DNA from: an uncultured Phascolarctobacterium sp.
Lineage (GTDB): Bacteria > Bacillota > Negativicutes > Acidaminococcales > Acidaminococcaceae
Direction: 5' to 3'
Assembly (NCBI RefSeq): GCF_900770955.1
Contig: NZ_CAAGLX010000014.1
Location: forward strand, 91,911-155,910
DNA length: 64,000 bases
Below the pieces are notes generated by a model, which searched no databases, had not been told where the DNA came from, and was given only the letters and a program-made list of their open reading frames with translations. The position numbers and the translations under genes are program-made. Below are positions 46,623 to 55,096 of the stretch, in pieces. How positions within the stretch are numbered: the first letter of the stretch is position 1; the number at the start of each line of letters is the position of its first letter.

Positions 46623-47972
46623 TTAGTCGCGATTACGGCTGAAGAAGGCTTTGGCAACCTCTGGGAAGGAAATATAGCTGAGCAGGTCTTCGGTGCTGGC
46701 GTCAGGATAACCATCTTCGGCCAGACGTGCGCGGAATTTTTCCAGCTGCGACTCGATTAAATCAGCCGGACGGCAGGTAACAGGCTCTGCGTCACCTATA
46801 ACAAGACGTTTAATTTCCGGAGCAATCGGTGCAGGCGTGCGTCCGTACTTGCCTGCAACAAGGTCCTTAACCTCGCGGGGAATCATCTTATAACGGCCAA
46901 CAGCAACGTTGAGCACTGCCATAGTGCCGACAATTTGGCTGGTGGGCGTTACCAACGGCGGATAGCCGAGCTCTGCGCGTACACGGGGCATTTCTTCCAG
47001 CAGCTGCGGATATTTATCAGCTACGCCCATTTCCTTCATCTGGTTGAGCAGATTGGAGAGCATGCCGCCGGGGATTTGGAAGGTGAGCACTTTCGGATCA
47101 ATAGGAATATTGGTATTCAGGTTAAAGTCCTCTACCAGATCCTTTTTGACACCCTTGAAGTAATCTGCCAAATCATGCAGGAGCGGCAGGCTGATGCCGG
47201 TGTCATAAGCGCTGCCCTGCAAGGCAGCAACAAGGGATTCTGTGCAGGGCTGGCTTGTAGAGCAGGAGAAGGGGGACAGCGCGGTATCCACGATATCTAC
47301 GCCTGCTTCGATAGCCTTCATGTAGGTCATATCACCCATGCCGCTGGTGAAGTGCGTGTGCAGGTCAATCGGCACGTTGATTTCTGCTTTTAAGGCTTTT
47401 ACGAGGTTATATGCTTCGTAAGGGCGCAGCAGGCCTGCCATGTCCTTGATGCAGATGGAATCGGCGCCCATTTGTACCAGTTCTTTGCCGAGTTTTACGA
47501 AATCAGCGTCCTTATGATAGGGGCTGATGGTATAAACGATGCAGCCCTGTGCATGGCCGCCGGCTTCTTTGGTGGCACGCATTGCAGTTTCCAGGTTGCG
47601 GGTATCGTTGAGTGCGTCAAAAATGCGGATGATGGATACGCCGTTGTCTACAGAGCGTTTAACAAATTCAGCAACAACATCGTCGGCTAAATTAGTGTAG
47701 CCAAGAACGTTCTGGCCGCGCAGCAGCATTTGAATCGGGGTGTGTGGCAGGTTCTTCTTCAGCAGACGCAGGCGCTGCCACGGATCCTCATGCAGAAAGC
47801 GCAGACAGGAGTCAAAGGTGGCGCCACCCCAGGCTTCAACTGCATGGTAGCCGGCATTATCAATTTTTTCCAGCACCGGCAGCATATCAACGATGCGCAT
47901 GCGTGTTGCAGCGATGGATTGGTGGCCGTCACGCAGGACAGTTTCTACGATTTTTACAGGTTTGTTCGCCAT
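46623..47972 (-). CDS. Carboxyltransferase subunit (OadA/PycB/transcarboxylase 5S type)
   Basis: The 449-residue protein has the carboxyltransferase core: VETVLRDGHQSIAATRMRI, LLRGQNVLGYTNLADD, KDMAGLLRPYEA (catalytic Lys), IDLHTHFTSGMG (metal His-x-His) and QIPGGMLSNL. There is no biotinyl domain, so biotin must be on a separate protein. It decarboxylates oxaloacetate or moves carboxyl groups between pyruvate and biotin. Start ATG 47972 has GGAGG upstream, right after the third microprotein gene. A decayed partial copy exists at 61135-61540. Confidence 0.9.
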   Translation of the reverse strand: MANKPVKIVETVLRDGHQSIAATRMRIVDMLPVLEKIDNAGYHAVEAWGGATFDSCLRFLHEDPWQRLRLLKKNLPHTPIQMLLRGQNVLGYTNLADDVVAEFVKRSVDNGVSIIRIFDALNDTRNLETAMRATKEAGGHAQGCIVYTISPYHKDADFVKLGKELVQMGADSICIKDMAGLLRPYEAYNLVKALKAEINVPIDLHTHFTSGMGDMTYMKAIEAGVDIVDTALSPFSCSTSQPCTESLVAALQGSAYDTGISLPLLHDLADYFKGVKKDLVEDFNLNTNIPIDPKVLTFQIPGGMLSNLLNQMKEMGVADKYPQLLEEMPRVRAELGYPPLVTPTSQIVGTMAVLNVAVGRYKMIPREVKDLVAGKYGRTPAPIAPEIKRLVIGDAEPVTCRPADLIESQLEKFRARLAEDGYPDASTEDLLSYISFPEVAKAFFSRNRD

Positions 47973-47986
47973 GCTCTTGCCTCCCA

Positions 47987-48082
47987 TTAGTTGATATGCA
48001 TTGCCGAAGCAAGCAGTTTTACTTTAAGAGAGCGTAAGCTTGACCAGGGTTCAATTCTGATGCAAGTGTTTACATTGTTCAT
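47987..48082 (-). CDS. 31-residue microprotein, tandem copy 3
   Basis: TGGAGGTAAC precedes the ATG. The peptide MNNVNTCIRIEPWSSLRSLK then VKLLASAMHIN shares MNN, RIEPW-S-R-LK and KLL with the two copies upstream. It ends 14 bases before the carboxyltransferase ATG, and its stop codon lies beside that gene's ribosome site, implying coupled translation. It is the most diverged copy. Function unknown. Confidence 0.75.
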   Translation of the reverse strand: MNNVNTCIRIEPWSSLRSLKVKLLASAMHIN

Positions 48083-48128
48083 GATAGTTACCTCCATAGG
48101 TTCAAGAAGAAATTTTCGTGGCTGTGAA

Positions 48129-48215
48129 TTAGTCGCTCAGACCAAGCAGCTTGAGCTTTAAAGCGCGAACGCTCTTCCAAGGCTCGATTCTGAAGTATTG
48201 TTTTGCATTATTCAT
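48129..48215 (-). CDS. 28-residue microprotein, tandem copy 2
   Basis: GGAGGTCACTATT precedes the ATG. The peptide MNNAKQYFRIEPWKSVRALK then LKLLGLSD differs from copy 1 at one residue. A 133-bp unit (gene plus leader) is duplicated, so the tandem is recent. It is short, basic in the middle and predicted to be an amphipathic helix; no signal peptide. Confidence 0.8.
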   Translation of the reverse strand: MNNAKQYFRIEPWKSVRALKLKLLGLSD

Positions 48216-48261
48216 AATAGTGACCTCCGTAAGTTCAATTATTTTTTTTCGTGGCTGTGAA

Positions 48262-48348
48262 TTAGTCGCTCAGACCAAGCAGCTGAAGCTTTAAAGCGCG
48301 AACGCTTTTCCAAGGCTCGATTCTGAAATATTGTTTTGCATTATTCAT
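48262..48348 (-). CDS. 28-residue microprotein, tandem copy 1
   Basis: GGAGGGATTTCACT precedes the ATG. The peptide is MNNAKQYFRIEPWKSVRALK then LQLLGLSD. It is first in the operon, about 100 bases after the promoter at 48451-48479. Three strong ribosome sites in a row argue that the peptides are made, not that the region is a structured leader. Confidence 0.8.
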   Translation of the reverse strand: MNNAKQYFRIEPWKSVRALKLQLLGLSD

Positions 48349-48450
48349 AGTGAAATCCCTCCATAAAACAAAAGATAATTTTAAAAGTTGTATAGTTTAC
48401 AGCTGCGGTTTGTTTTCTGTTTATTTCGCTGCTGTTTTGAAACTGACTAA

Positions 48451-48494
48451 AATATACCATGGCTAAGAAGATAAATCAAATTTATAGAATTAAT
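48451..48494 (-). promoter_or_regulatory. LysR-type promoter of the microprotein operon
   Basis: On the minus strand TTGATT (48474-48479), 17 bp, TATATT (48451-48456). The -35 lies at the end of a 20-bp sequence (48475-48494) that is identical to 49536-49555 before the acetolactate decarboxylase gene. The distance from that site to the start codon is about 126 bases here and 138 there. Confidence 0.75.
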
Positions 48495-48581
48495 AAGCAC
48501 ATAAATTGAATTTATAATAGAGCGCAGAGAAAAGCAGCTGAGAGGGAAAATCTCAGCTGCTGTGTTTTTCTTCATATAATG

Positions 48582-49511
48582 TCATTGACGGAAAAGCTTG
48601 ATGAATTCAATAACTGCGTTAGGAACGTAAACATTATGCGGCAAAAGCAGAGAATATTTTCTTTCTGCCTGTTTGGATTGCAGCTTGAAAAAGCGCAGGG
48701 AGCTTTCGCTGCCTGTTACTAGCTTGTCACTGATAAATGTGGCGCCGATGCCATGCTCCGCCAGCTGGAAGGCGGTGACGAGCTGCGGTACCTTGACCTT
48801 TACGCGGGGCAGGATCTCTGCTTCTTCAAACATTTTGAGCGTGCGCATACCAAGGTTGACATGTGCGTCTATGCGGATAAAGCTGCACTCTGTGAACTTG
48901 TGCAGGTCGACGCTGGGGCAGCTTTCCTCCAGGTGGAGGCCGTGTTTGACTTCAATTGCACTGAGGCTTTCTGCCAGCAGCTTATCGCTGAGCGTAAAGG
49001 ACTGCGGGACGGCAAGCAGGATGTGGTCAGAAAAGGTAGGATAGCTGTCAAACTCGCACACTACGTCTTCGTCGCAGCTGAAGGTGAAATCCAGCTTGTT
49101 GTCCTTGAGCATTTCAATGAGCATATCCGAGCTCGTTTCTGCCATCGTGATATTGATGTTAGGATAGAGGGTGTTGAATTTGGCGATGTATGAAGGCAAC
49201 AGATAAGCGTTCATATAATGCGTGCCGCCAATTTTCAAGTCACCGCTTTTGAGGCCGTGGATATCATCAATCTGCTGCCGGAGCTGCTGCTCGAGCAGCA
49301 TTTCTTTTTTGATATGCTGCAGATACAGCTCGCCGATGCGCGTGAGGGTGAGCGGCCGTTGGCTGCGGTTGAAAATGGCAGCACCTATTTCCTGCTCCAC
49401 CTTTTTGATGGCTATGCTCAGCGCAGGCTGGGTGATAAACAGGGCCTCAGCCGCTTTGGAAAAGCTGCCGCATTGGTAGACCTGATAGATGTATTTTTTT
49501 TCTAGCTCCAT
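48582..49511 (-). CDS. LysR-family regulator, AlsR-like
   Basis: The 309-residue protein has an N-terminal winged helix (YQCGSFSKAAEALFITQPAL then SIAIKKVEQEIG) and a LysR substrate-binding domain. It is divergent from the acetolactate decarboxylase gene, as AlsR is from alsSD in Bacillus. ATG 49511 has GGAG upstream. It probably binds the inverted repeat in between and the matching site before the microprotein operon; the inducer could be acetate or a related acid, as for AlsR. Confidence 0.85.
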   Translation of the reverse strand: MELEKKYIYQVYQCGSFSKAAEALFITQPALSIAIKKVEQEIGAAIFNRSQRPLTLTRIGELYLQHIKKEMLLEQQLRQQIDDIHGLKSGDLKIGGTHYMNAYLLPSYIAKFNTLYPNINITMAETSSDMLIEMLKDNKLDFTFSCDEDVVCEFDSYPTFSDHILLAVPQSFTLSDKLLAESLSAIEVKHGLHLEESCPSVDLHKFTECSFIRIDAHVNLGMRTLKMFEEAEILPRVKVKVPQLVTAFQLAEHGIGATFISDKLVTGSESSLRFFKLQSKQAERKYSLLLPHNVYVPNAVIEFIKLFRQ

Positions 49512-49526
49512 AGTATAAATCTCCTT

Positions 49527-49579
49527 TATAGAAACATTAATTCTATAAATTTGATTATACACTAAATCGGTGTTATAGT
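49527..49579 (+). promoter_or_regulatory. LysR box and promoter of the decarboxylase gene
   Basis: TATAGAA-N7-TTCTATA (49527-49547) is a perfect dyad of the T-N11-A type. TTGATT (49551-49556), 17 bp, TATAGT (49574-49579) form the promoter. 49536-49555 is shared exactly with the microprotein operon promoter. Confidence 0.8.
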
Positions 49580-49693
49580 AAAGGCAAGTCAAGAAGGACT
49601 ACCGAAACAGTTCTAGATAACAGCCGAAAGCTGCATTGCTGTACGGCATTTTGGTCAGTATTGAAGAGAGAAAAAGCACAAGGAGGTCAGAGG

Positions 49694-50419
49694 ATGGCTT
49701 TTATGTATCAGGTATCAACCCTGCAGGCTTTGGCCAAGGGTGATTTTTATAGCAACGCAACAATTGCAAAATTGCTTAGCCATGGTGATATCGGCTTAGG
49801 TACCTTTGCAGCGGTTGATGGAGAAATGATTGTACTAGATGGCGTGTGCTATCGGTCGAAGGCAGACGGCACAGTAGAAATCGCTGCTGCAGACGCTGCG
49901 ACACCGTTTGCTTCTGTAACCTATCTTAATAAGGAGCTGGAGTTCGAATTAGGTCACACCGCTGATATGAGCGGTCTTTTAGCTAAGCTCGACGAGGCGT
50001 GCAGGACGCAGGGAGAGAATAGCATCTACGCCTGCCGTATAGACGGACGCTTTGCTGAGGTGTACGCGCGTTCTGAGTTGAAGCAGCACAGCGAGCCTTA
50101 TAAAACCTTCGCTAAGGTGTTGGAAACAGACCAGCGTGAGTTTGTATTTAAAAATGTCAGCGGCAGCCTCGTTTGCGTATATTTCCCACAATATATGGAT
50201 GGCCTGAATGTTGCGGGCTGGCATGTACACTTTATTTCTGATGACAGAACGATGGGCGGTCATGTTTTTAACTGCTCGCTTGAGTAGGGCAAGGCTTATA
50301 TGGGCAAGACCGAGGGCTTCAGCTTCCTGATTCCGCAAACCACGTTTTTTCAAAAGCTTAATCTCACTGATGTTTCCAAGGAGGAAATTGAGAGTGTGGA
50401 GAAAGCAGGCAATAAATAA
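49694..50419 (+). pseudogene. budA: Acetolactate decarboxylase with in-frame TAG
   Basis: The frame begins MAFMYQVSTLQALAKGDFYS, has GDIGLGTFAAVDGEMIVLDG and GWHVHFISDDRTMGGHVF (zinc His ligands at about residues 176, 178 and 190), then meets TAG at 50285-50287 and continues in the same frame as GKAYMGKTEGFSFLIPQTTF to TAA at 50417. The codon was probably AAG. The enzyme converts acetolactate to acetoin; truncation loses the last 43 residues, including a region with a catalytic Glu in family members. Read-through or a recent null mutation are both possible. Confidence 0.85.
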
Positions 50420-50455
50420 TCAATTTGCAGCCGATGCTGCGTATGGAGGGTAAAA

Positions 50456-51355
50456 ATGGATAAACAAGAACAAGTTGAATTGCTTACAAACTATGTAGCA
50501 CATTTTGTAGCGCACACCGCTAAGGTTTTACCTGACGATGTTATCGCTAAGCTGGATGAGCTGGCAGAAAAGGAGGACAGTCCGCTGTCTAAGACCATCT
50601 ACCAGACCATGAAGCTGAACCAAAAGCTGGCGAAGGAGCTGAACCGCCCCAGCTGCCAGGATACCGGCGTTATGCAGTTCGTTGTAAGATGTGGCACCAG
50701 CTTCCCGCTGATTAACGAGCTGGAGGTGCTGCTGAAGGAAGCTGTTATCCGCGCAACGCAGCAAGCTCCGCTGCGTCATAACAGTGTAGAAACCTTTGAT
50801 GAATACAACACCGGCAAAAATGTCGGCACCGGTACACCGACTATTTTCTGGGAAATAGTACCGAACAGCGATGAATTAGATCTGTACACCTATATGGCTG
50901 GCGGCGGCTGCAGCCTTCCCGGCAAGGCTATGGTGCTGATGCCGGGTGCCGGCTATGAAGGCGTAACCAGATTCGTACTGGATGTTATGACCTCCTATGG
51001 CTTGAATGCCTGCCCGCCGCTTTTGGTTGGCGTTGGCGTAGGCACCTCTGTAGAGGTTGCTGCTCTGCATGCGAAGAAAGCGCTGATGCGCCCGATTGGC
51101 AGCCATAACCCGAACAAGAACGCTGCACTTTTGGAGCAGCTGCTGGAGGATGGCATCAACAAAATCGGTCTCGGTCCTCAAGGCCTGGGCGGCAAATATT
51201 CCGTTATGGGCGTAAACGTAGAAAACTCTGCACGCCATCCGTCTGTAATCGGCGTTGCTGTAAACGTTGGCTGCTGGTCTCACCGTCGCGGTCACATCGT
51301 ATTCGACAAAAACTTAAACTACAAAATTCTTTCTCATAGCGGGGTGACTTTATAA
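50456..51355 (+). CDS. ttdA: Fe-S hydro-lyase alpha subunit (TtdA/fumarase type)
   Basis: The 299-residue protein has the class I fumarase/tartrate dehydratase alpha motifs: RPSCQDTGVMQF, GGGCSLPGKAMVL and NVGCWSHRRGHI, whose three cysteines hold the 4Fe-4S cluster. Overall order matches E. coli TtdA. In an anaerobe it may act as fumarase or on tartrate; the sequence cannot tell. GGAGGGTAAAA precedes the ATG. The stop codon overlaps the beta subunit start. Confidence 0.9.
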   Translation: MDKQEQVELLTNYVAHFVAHTAKVLPDDVIAKLDELAEKEDSPLSKTIYQTMKLNQKLAKELNRPSCQDTGVMQFVVRCGTSFPLINELEVLLKEAVIRATQQAPLRHNSVETFDEYNTGKNVGTGTPTIFWEIVPNSDELDLYTYMAGGGCSLPGKAMVLMPGAGYEGVTRFVLDVMTSYGLNACPPLLVGVGVGTSVEVAALHAKKALMRPIGSHNPNKNAALLEQLLEDGINKIGLGPQGLGGKYSVMGVNVENSARHPSVIGVAVNVGCWSHRRGHIVFDKNLNYKILSHSGVTL

Positions 51356-51981
51356 TGTACGAAGTAATTGATGGCAAAAAGGTTTTAACTACTCCTGTAA
51401 GCGCAGAAGACTTAAAGAATATTCATATTGGCGACATTGTTTATCTGAACGGCGATATTACCACCTGCCGTGACGTTGCACATCGCCGTGTCGTAGAATA
51501 TGGCCGCGAGCTGCCTGTTGACGTTAAGGATAAGGCAATCCTGCATGCCGGTCCGATTATCCGTCCCCTTGGCGACGACAAATTTGAAATGGTATCCGTT
51601 GGTCCTACCACCAGCATGCGTATGGAAAAATTTGAAAAGGAATTCGTTGAGCAGACCGGCGTCCGTGTTATTGTCGGCAAAGGCGGCATGGGCCCCAACA
51701 CTGAATATGCGTGCAAAAACTTTGGCGCTATTCATTGCGTATTCCCTGCAGGCAACGCTGTTGTAGCAGCAACTGAGGTTGAAGAAATTGTCGACGCTAA
51801 CTGGCGCGAGCTGGGAATGCCGGAAACTTTGTGGAGCTGCCATGTAAAAATGTTTGGTCCGCTGATTGTTTCTATCGACAGCTATGGCAGAAACTTTTTC
51901 GAAGAGCAAAAGGTGATTTATAACCAACGCAAGGAAGAAGTGTATAACGAGATTATTCCTAACGTTAAATTTATCAAATAA
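51355..51981 (+). CDS. ttdB: Fe-S hydro-lyase beta subunit (TtdB/fumarase type)
   Basis: The 208-residue protein contains LTTPVSAEDLKNIHIGDIVY, TCRDVAHRR, HAGPIIRP, GPTTSMRMEKFEKEFVEQTG and GKGGMG, closely like TtdB. With the alpha subunit it forms the active heterodimer. One-base overlap with the alpha gene. Confidence 0.9.
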   Translation: MYEVIDGKKVLTTPVSAEDLKNIHIGDIVYLNGDITTCRDVAHRRVVEYGRELPVDVKDKAILHAGPIIRPLGDDKFEMVSVGPTTSMRMEKFEKEFVEQTGVRVIVGKGGMGPNTEYACKNFGAIHCVFPAGNAVVAATEVEEIVDANWRELGMPETLWSCHVKMFGPLIVSIDSYGRNFFEEQKVIYNQRKEEVYNEIIPNVKFIK

Positions 51982-52020
51982 AAAAACTACTGTGGATTTA
52001 TCACATCTAGGAGAAAAGAA

Positions 52021-52548
52021 ATGAAACAGATATTATCTATTGTTGCACACAACCGTCCTGGTGTGTTAATGAGGGTGACAGGACTGATTTCCCGCCGTGG
52101 CTACAATATTGACAGCCTGACAAGCGGCAGTACGAAGGATCCGGAATATGCACGTATGACAATGGTACTGGATGCAGACGAGCTGACAATCGAGCAGGTC
52201 TGCAAGCAATTGGCCAAGCTCAGCGAGGTTGAACGCATCAAGGTGCTGCATCGTGAAACGAGTGCCCTGCGCAGCATGCTGCTTGTTAAGGTACACGCCG
52301 GCGAAAAGCAGATGGAGGTGCTGCAATTAGCAACTGCCTTCCGTTCACATGCAATCGACGTAACCGGCAACAGCATGACCTTTGTTAATACCGGCGATGA
52401 AGGCAAGCTGTGCGCCTTCGCCAATGCTTTGCGCCGTTATGGTATCGTAGAAATGGTGCAGACAGGCATTGTTGCTTTAGAGCGTGGCGATGAAGCACTG
52501 GCTGTCAAGGAATCACGTTATGAATGGCCTTGTACCGAAGAAGCATAA
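52021..52548 (+). CDS. ilvN: Acetolactate synthase small subunit
   Basis: The 175-residue protein has an N-terminal ACT domain (SIVAHNRPGVLMRVTGLISR, then RRGYNIDSLTSGS) and a C-terminal ALS_ss_C domain. It regulates the large subunit and confers valine feedback. The gene precedes ilvB, the reverse of the usual order. Confidence 0.92.
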   Translation: MKQILSIVAHNRPGVLMRVTGLISRRGYNIDSLTSGSTKDPEYARMTMVLDADELTIEQVCKQLAKLSEVERIKVLHRETSALRSMLLVKVHAGEKQMEVLQLATAFRSHAIDVTGNSMTFVNTGDEGKLCAFANALRRYGIVEMVQTGIVALERGDEALAVKESRYEWPCTEEA

Positions 52549-52564
52549 GAAAGGAGATAACGCT

Positions 52565-54220
52565 ATGCAGCTTACCGGTGCGGAAGTTATGGTGAAATGC
52601 CTTGAGGAGGAAGGCGTTTCGACAATTTTTGGTTATCCCGGCGGTGCAATACTGCCGTTTTACAACGCGCTGCGTGATGTAAAAAATATTAAGCATGTAC
52701 TGACAGCACATGAACAGGGAGCAGCGCATGCTGCCGATGGCTATGCACGTGCCAGCGGCAAGGTTGGCGTGTGCTGTGCTACCTCCGGCCCTGGTGCGAC
52801 TAACCTCGTAACAGGTTTGGCAAATGCTTTTCTGGATTCTATTCCTGTAGTGGCAATTACCGGACAGGTAAAAAGCAGCATGATTGGCCATGACGCCTTT
52901 CAAGAGGTTGATATTACCGGTATCACCATGCCGATTACGAAGCAGAACTTTTTGGTTAATAAGCCGGAGGAATTAGCTCAGACGATGCGCCTGGCTTTTC
53001 AGATGGCGAAGAGCGGACGTCCCGGCCCTGTGCTTGTAGATGTGGCGCACGACGTGCAGACGAGCATGATGGAATATCATGCGAGCAAGCTGCGCGAGCT
53101 GCCTGTTGCTATGCCGCAAAAGGAGCTTGTTGCTGCAGCTGTAGCTGCGCTGAACAAGGCTGAACGCCCTGTGATGCTTGTTGGCGGCGGTGTAGCAATT
53201 TCCGGTGCAGAATACGAGGCGGTGCATCTGTGTGAAAAAATGCACCTGCCTGTAGCCAGCACGCTGATGGGCTTGGGCTGCATCAGCTCCTATCGTGAGC
53301 AATTTTTGGGCATGAGCGGCCTGCATGGACACGAACGTGCGAACCGTGCCATCGCCAACGCTGATGTGGTGCTGGCCGTTGGCACACGCTTTAATGACCG
53401 CGTAACCGGTGACCGTGATAAATACAGCGCGCATAAAATTATTATCCATATTGATATTGATCCTGCTGAATTAAACAAAAATATTGAAAGCAGCATTGAT
53501 ATTGCCGGCGATATGCGTACTATCCTGAAAATGCTGGATAAGGGCTGCAAGGCTCATGATATCAAAGACTGGTGGAAGCAGCTGATGGAGTGGCCCGGTG
53601 TAGACGAGGACTGCGGTCCCAGCAAAGCACCGCTCTTTATTGAAGCGCTGAACCCGCTTTTGAAGGGCATGGATTATTTAGTCGCTACCGACGTTGGCCA
53701 GCATCAGATGTTTACAGCACAGCATTTGAAGGTAGAATATGCACGTCAGCTGATTACAAGCGGCGGCTTGGGAACAATGGGGTTTGGTTTGCCTGCCGCT
53801 ATGGGTGCAAAATTTGCCTGCCCGGATAAAAAGGTTATCTGCATCAGCGGTGACGGCGGCTTTAAAATGACCGGCAGCGAGCTGTTTACCTTGGCAAGCA
53901 ATAATGTGCCTGTGGTTGCTGTTATTTTTAATAATAGCGGCTTAGGCATGATTCGCCAGCTGCAGACAGTACAGTTCAACAAGCGCTTTATGGCCTGTGA
54001 ATGCCCGGGTTATGTGGACTTTGTGAAATATGGCGAAGCCTTTGGCCTGACAGGAGAGCATGTCACTACGCCTGAGGAATTTGCTGCTGCTGTAGCAAAG
54101 GGATTAGAGATGGACAGCACTTATATCGTAGAGGTTGATATTGATCCTAAGGACATGGTTGTTCCGATGGTTAAGCCCGGTGGCGGAGTGGACGAATTTG
54201 TTCCGCATCTGGGTGAGTGA
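52565..54220 (+). CDS. ilvB: Acetolactate synthase large subunit
   Basis: The 551-residue ThDP enzyme has the catalytic Glu in AHEQGAAHAADG (E50), FGYPGGAILPFYNAL, and the ThDP/Mg site GDGGFKMTGSEL ... VIFNNSGLGM. It joins two pyruvates to acetolactate for branched-chain amino acids or acetoin. ATG 52565 has AAAGGAGATAA upstream, 16 bases after ilvN. Confidence 0.95.
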   Translation: MQLTGAEVMVKCLEEEGVSTIFGYPGGAILPFYNALRDVKNIKHVLTAHEQGAAHAADGYARASGKVGVCCATSGPGATNLVTGLANAFLDSIPVVAITGQVKSSMIGHDAFQEVDITGITMPITKQNFLVNKPEELAQTMRLAFQMAKSGRPGPVLVDVAHDVQTSMMEYHASKLRELPVAMPQKELVAAAVAALNKAERPVMLVGGGVAISGAEYEAVHLCEKMHLPVASTLMGLGCISSYREQFLGMSGLHGHERANRAIANADVVLAVGTRFNDRVTGDRDKYSAHKIIIHIDIDPAELNKNIESSIDIAGDMRTILKMLDKGCKAHDIKDWWKQLMEWPGVDEDCGPSKAPLFIEALNPLLKGMDYLVATDVGQHQMFTAQHLKVEYARQLITSGGLGTMGFGLPAAMGAKFACPDKKVICISGDGGFKMTGSELFTLASNNVPVVAVIFNNSGLGMIRQLQTVQFNKRFMACECPGYVDFVKYGEAFGLTGEHVTTPEEFAAAVAKGLEMDSTYIVEVDIDPKDMVVPMVKPGGGVDEFVPHLGE

Positions 54221-54254
54221 TGGCTGTTAAGCATAAATAAATACTGTAAAAACA

Positions 54255-54294
54255 AAAGGTGAAAACCCGCGAGATGAGGGTTTTCACCTTTTTC
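54255..54294 (+). terminator. Terminator of the ilv block
   Basis: A perfect 14-bp stem (AAAGGTGAAAACCC/GGGTTTTCACCTTT, 9-nt loop) with T tail. The next 135 bases hold a promoter-like relic (TATAATAC at about 54313) similar to that before the ilvN fragment at 38657. Confidence 0.9.
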
Positions 54295-54429
54295 AATTGG
54301 CAATTTCCTGTTGACTCAGGTATAATACATGGTGTGCAGTCTAAGTCAAGGAATAGGAGAATATTTTTGTGTTGAGTTTGCATGGCGCTGCCACTCAATC
54401 GTAAATATTCTGCGCTTAAGCAATATTAT

Positions 54430-55077
54430 TCATATCCGGAAACACTTTTGCAGTGCGTTATATTCACCTAATGCAAGCATTGTTATATCCTCGGATAATA
54501 TGGTATCAGGCGTAATTGAGACGTCCATTTTTCCCAAGTGCTTTATGCCAAGAATATTAATGCCAAACCTTTTGCGGACATCCAACGTGCCGATGCTTTT
54601 TCCAACCCAGGCTTTTGGCACCTCTACTTCAAAAATAGCGTGCTGCTTGTCAATCTCTATATAATCGAAAATGTGGTCTGCGGTATATCGTTTTGCTGCC
54701 CATATTGCCAACTGCTTTTCAGGGTAGACAATATTGTCTGCACCGTTACGAAGCAGAAACTTTGCCTGGACATCGCGTTCAGCACGAGATACTACACATT
54801 TTGCGCCCAGTTCTTTTAAAAGCGAAGTAGTTTCCAGCGAGTTTTGAAAATTACCGCTGATAGTTACGAAGCAAACGTCAAAATTCCTGATGCCGAGAGC
54901 ACGTAAAAACTCTGCATTGGTGCTGTCACCGATTTGTGCTTTGGTGACAAACGGCAGTACATCGTTAATTCTTTCCTCGTCCGTATCAACTACCATAATC
55001 TGATGCCCAAGTTGCGAAAGCTGTATAGCGATATGCCGTCCGAAATGGCCTGCTCCGATCAGTAAAATATTTTTCAT
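54430..55077 (-). CDS. ktrA: Potassium uptake regulatory subunit
   Basis: The 215-residue protein has an RCK-N Rossmann domain (LLIGAGHFGRHIAIQLSQLG, then VDTDEER) and an RCK-C domain. It gates the KtrB channel in response to nucleotides. It lies 19 bases after ktrB in the same operon. Confidence 0.92.
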   Translation of the reverse strand: MKNILLIGAGHFGRHIAIQLSQLGHQIMVVDTDEERINDVLPFVTKAQIGDSTNAEFLRALGIRNFDVCFVTISGNFQNSLETTSLLKELGAKCVVSRAERDVQAKFLLRNGADNIVYPEKQLAIWAAKRYTADHIFDYIEIDKQHAIFEVEVPKAWVGKSIGTLDVRKRFGINILGIKHLGKMDVSITPDTILSEDITMLALGEYNALQKCFRI

Positions 55078-55096
55078 AGAATATTCACTCCTTTAT

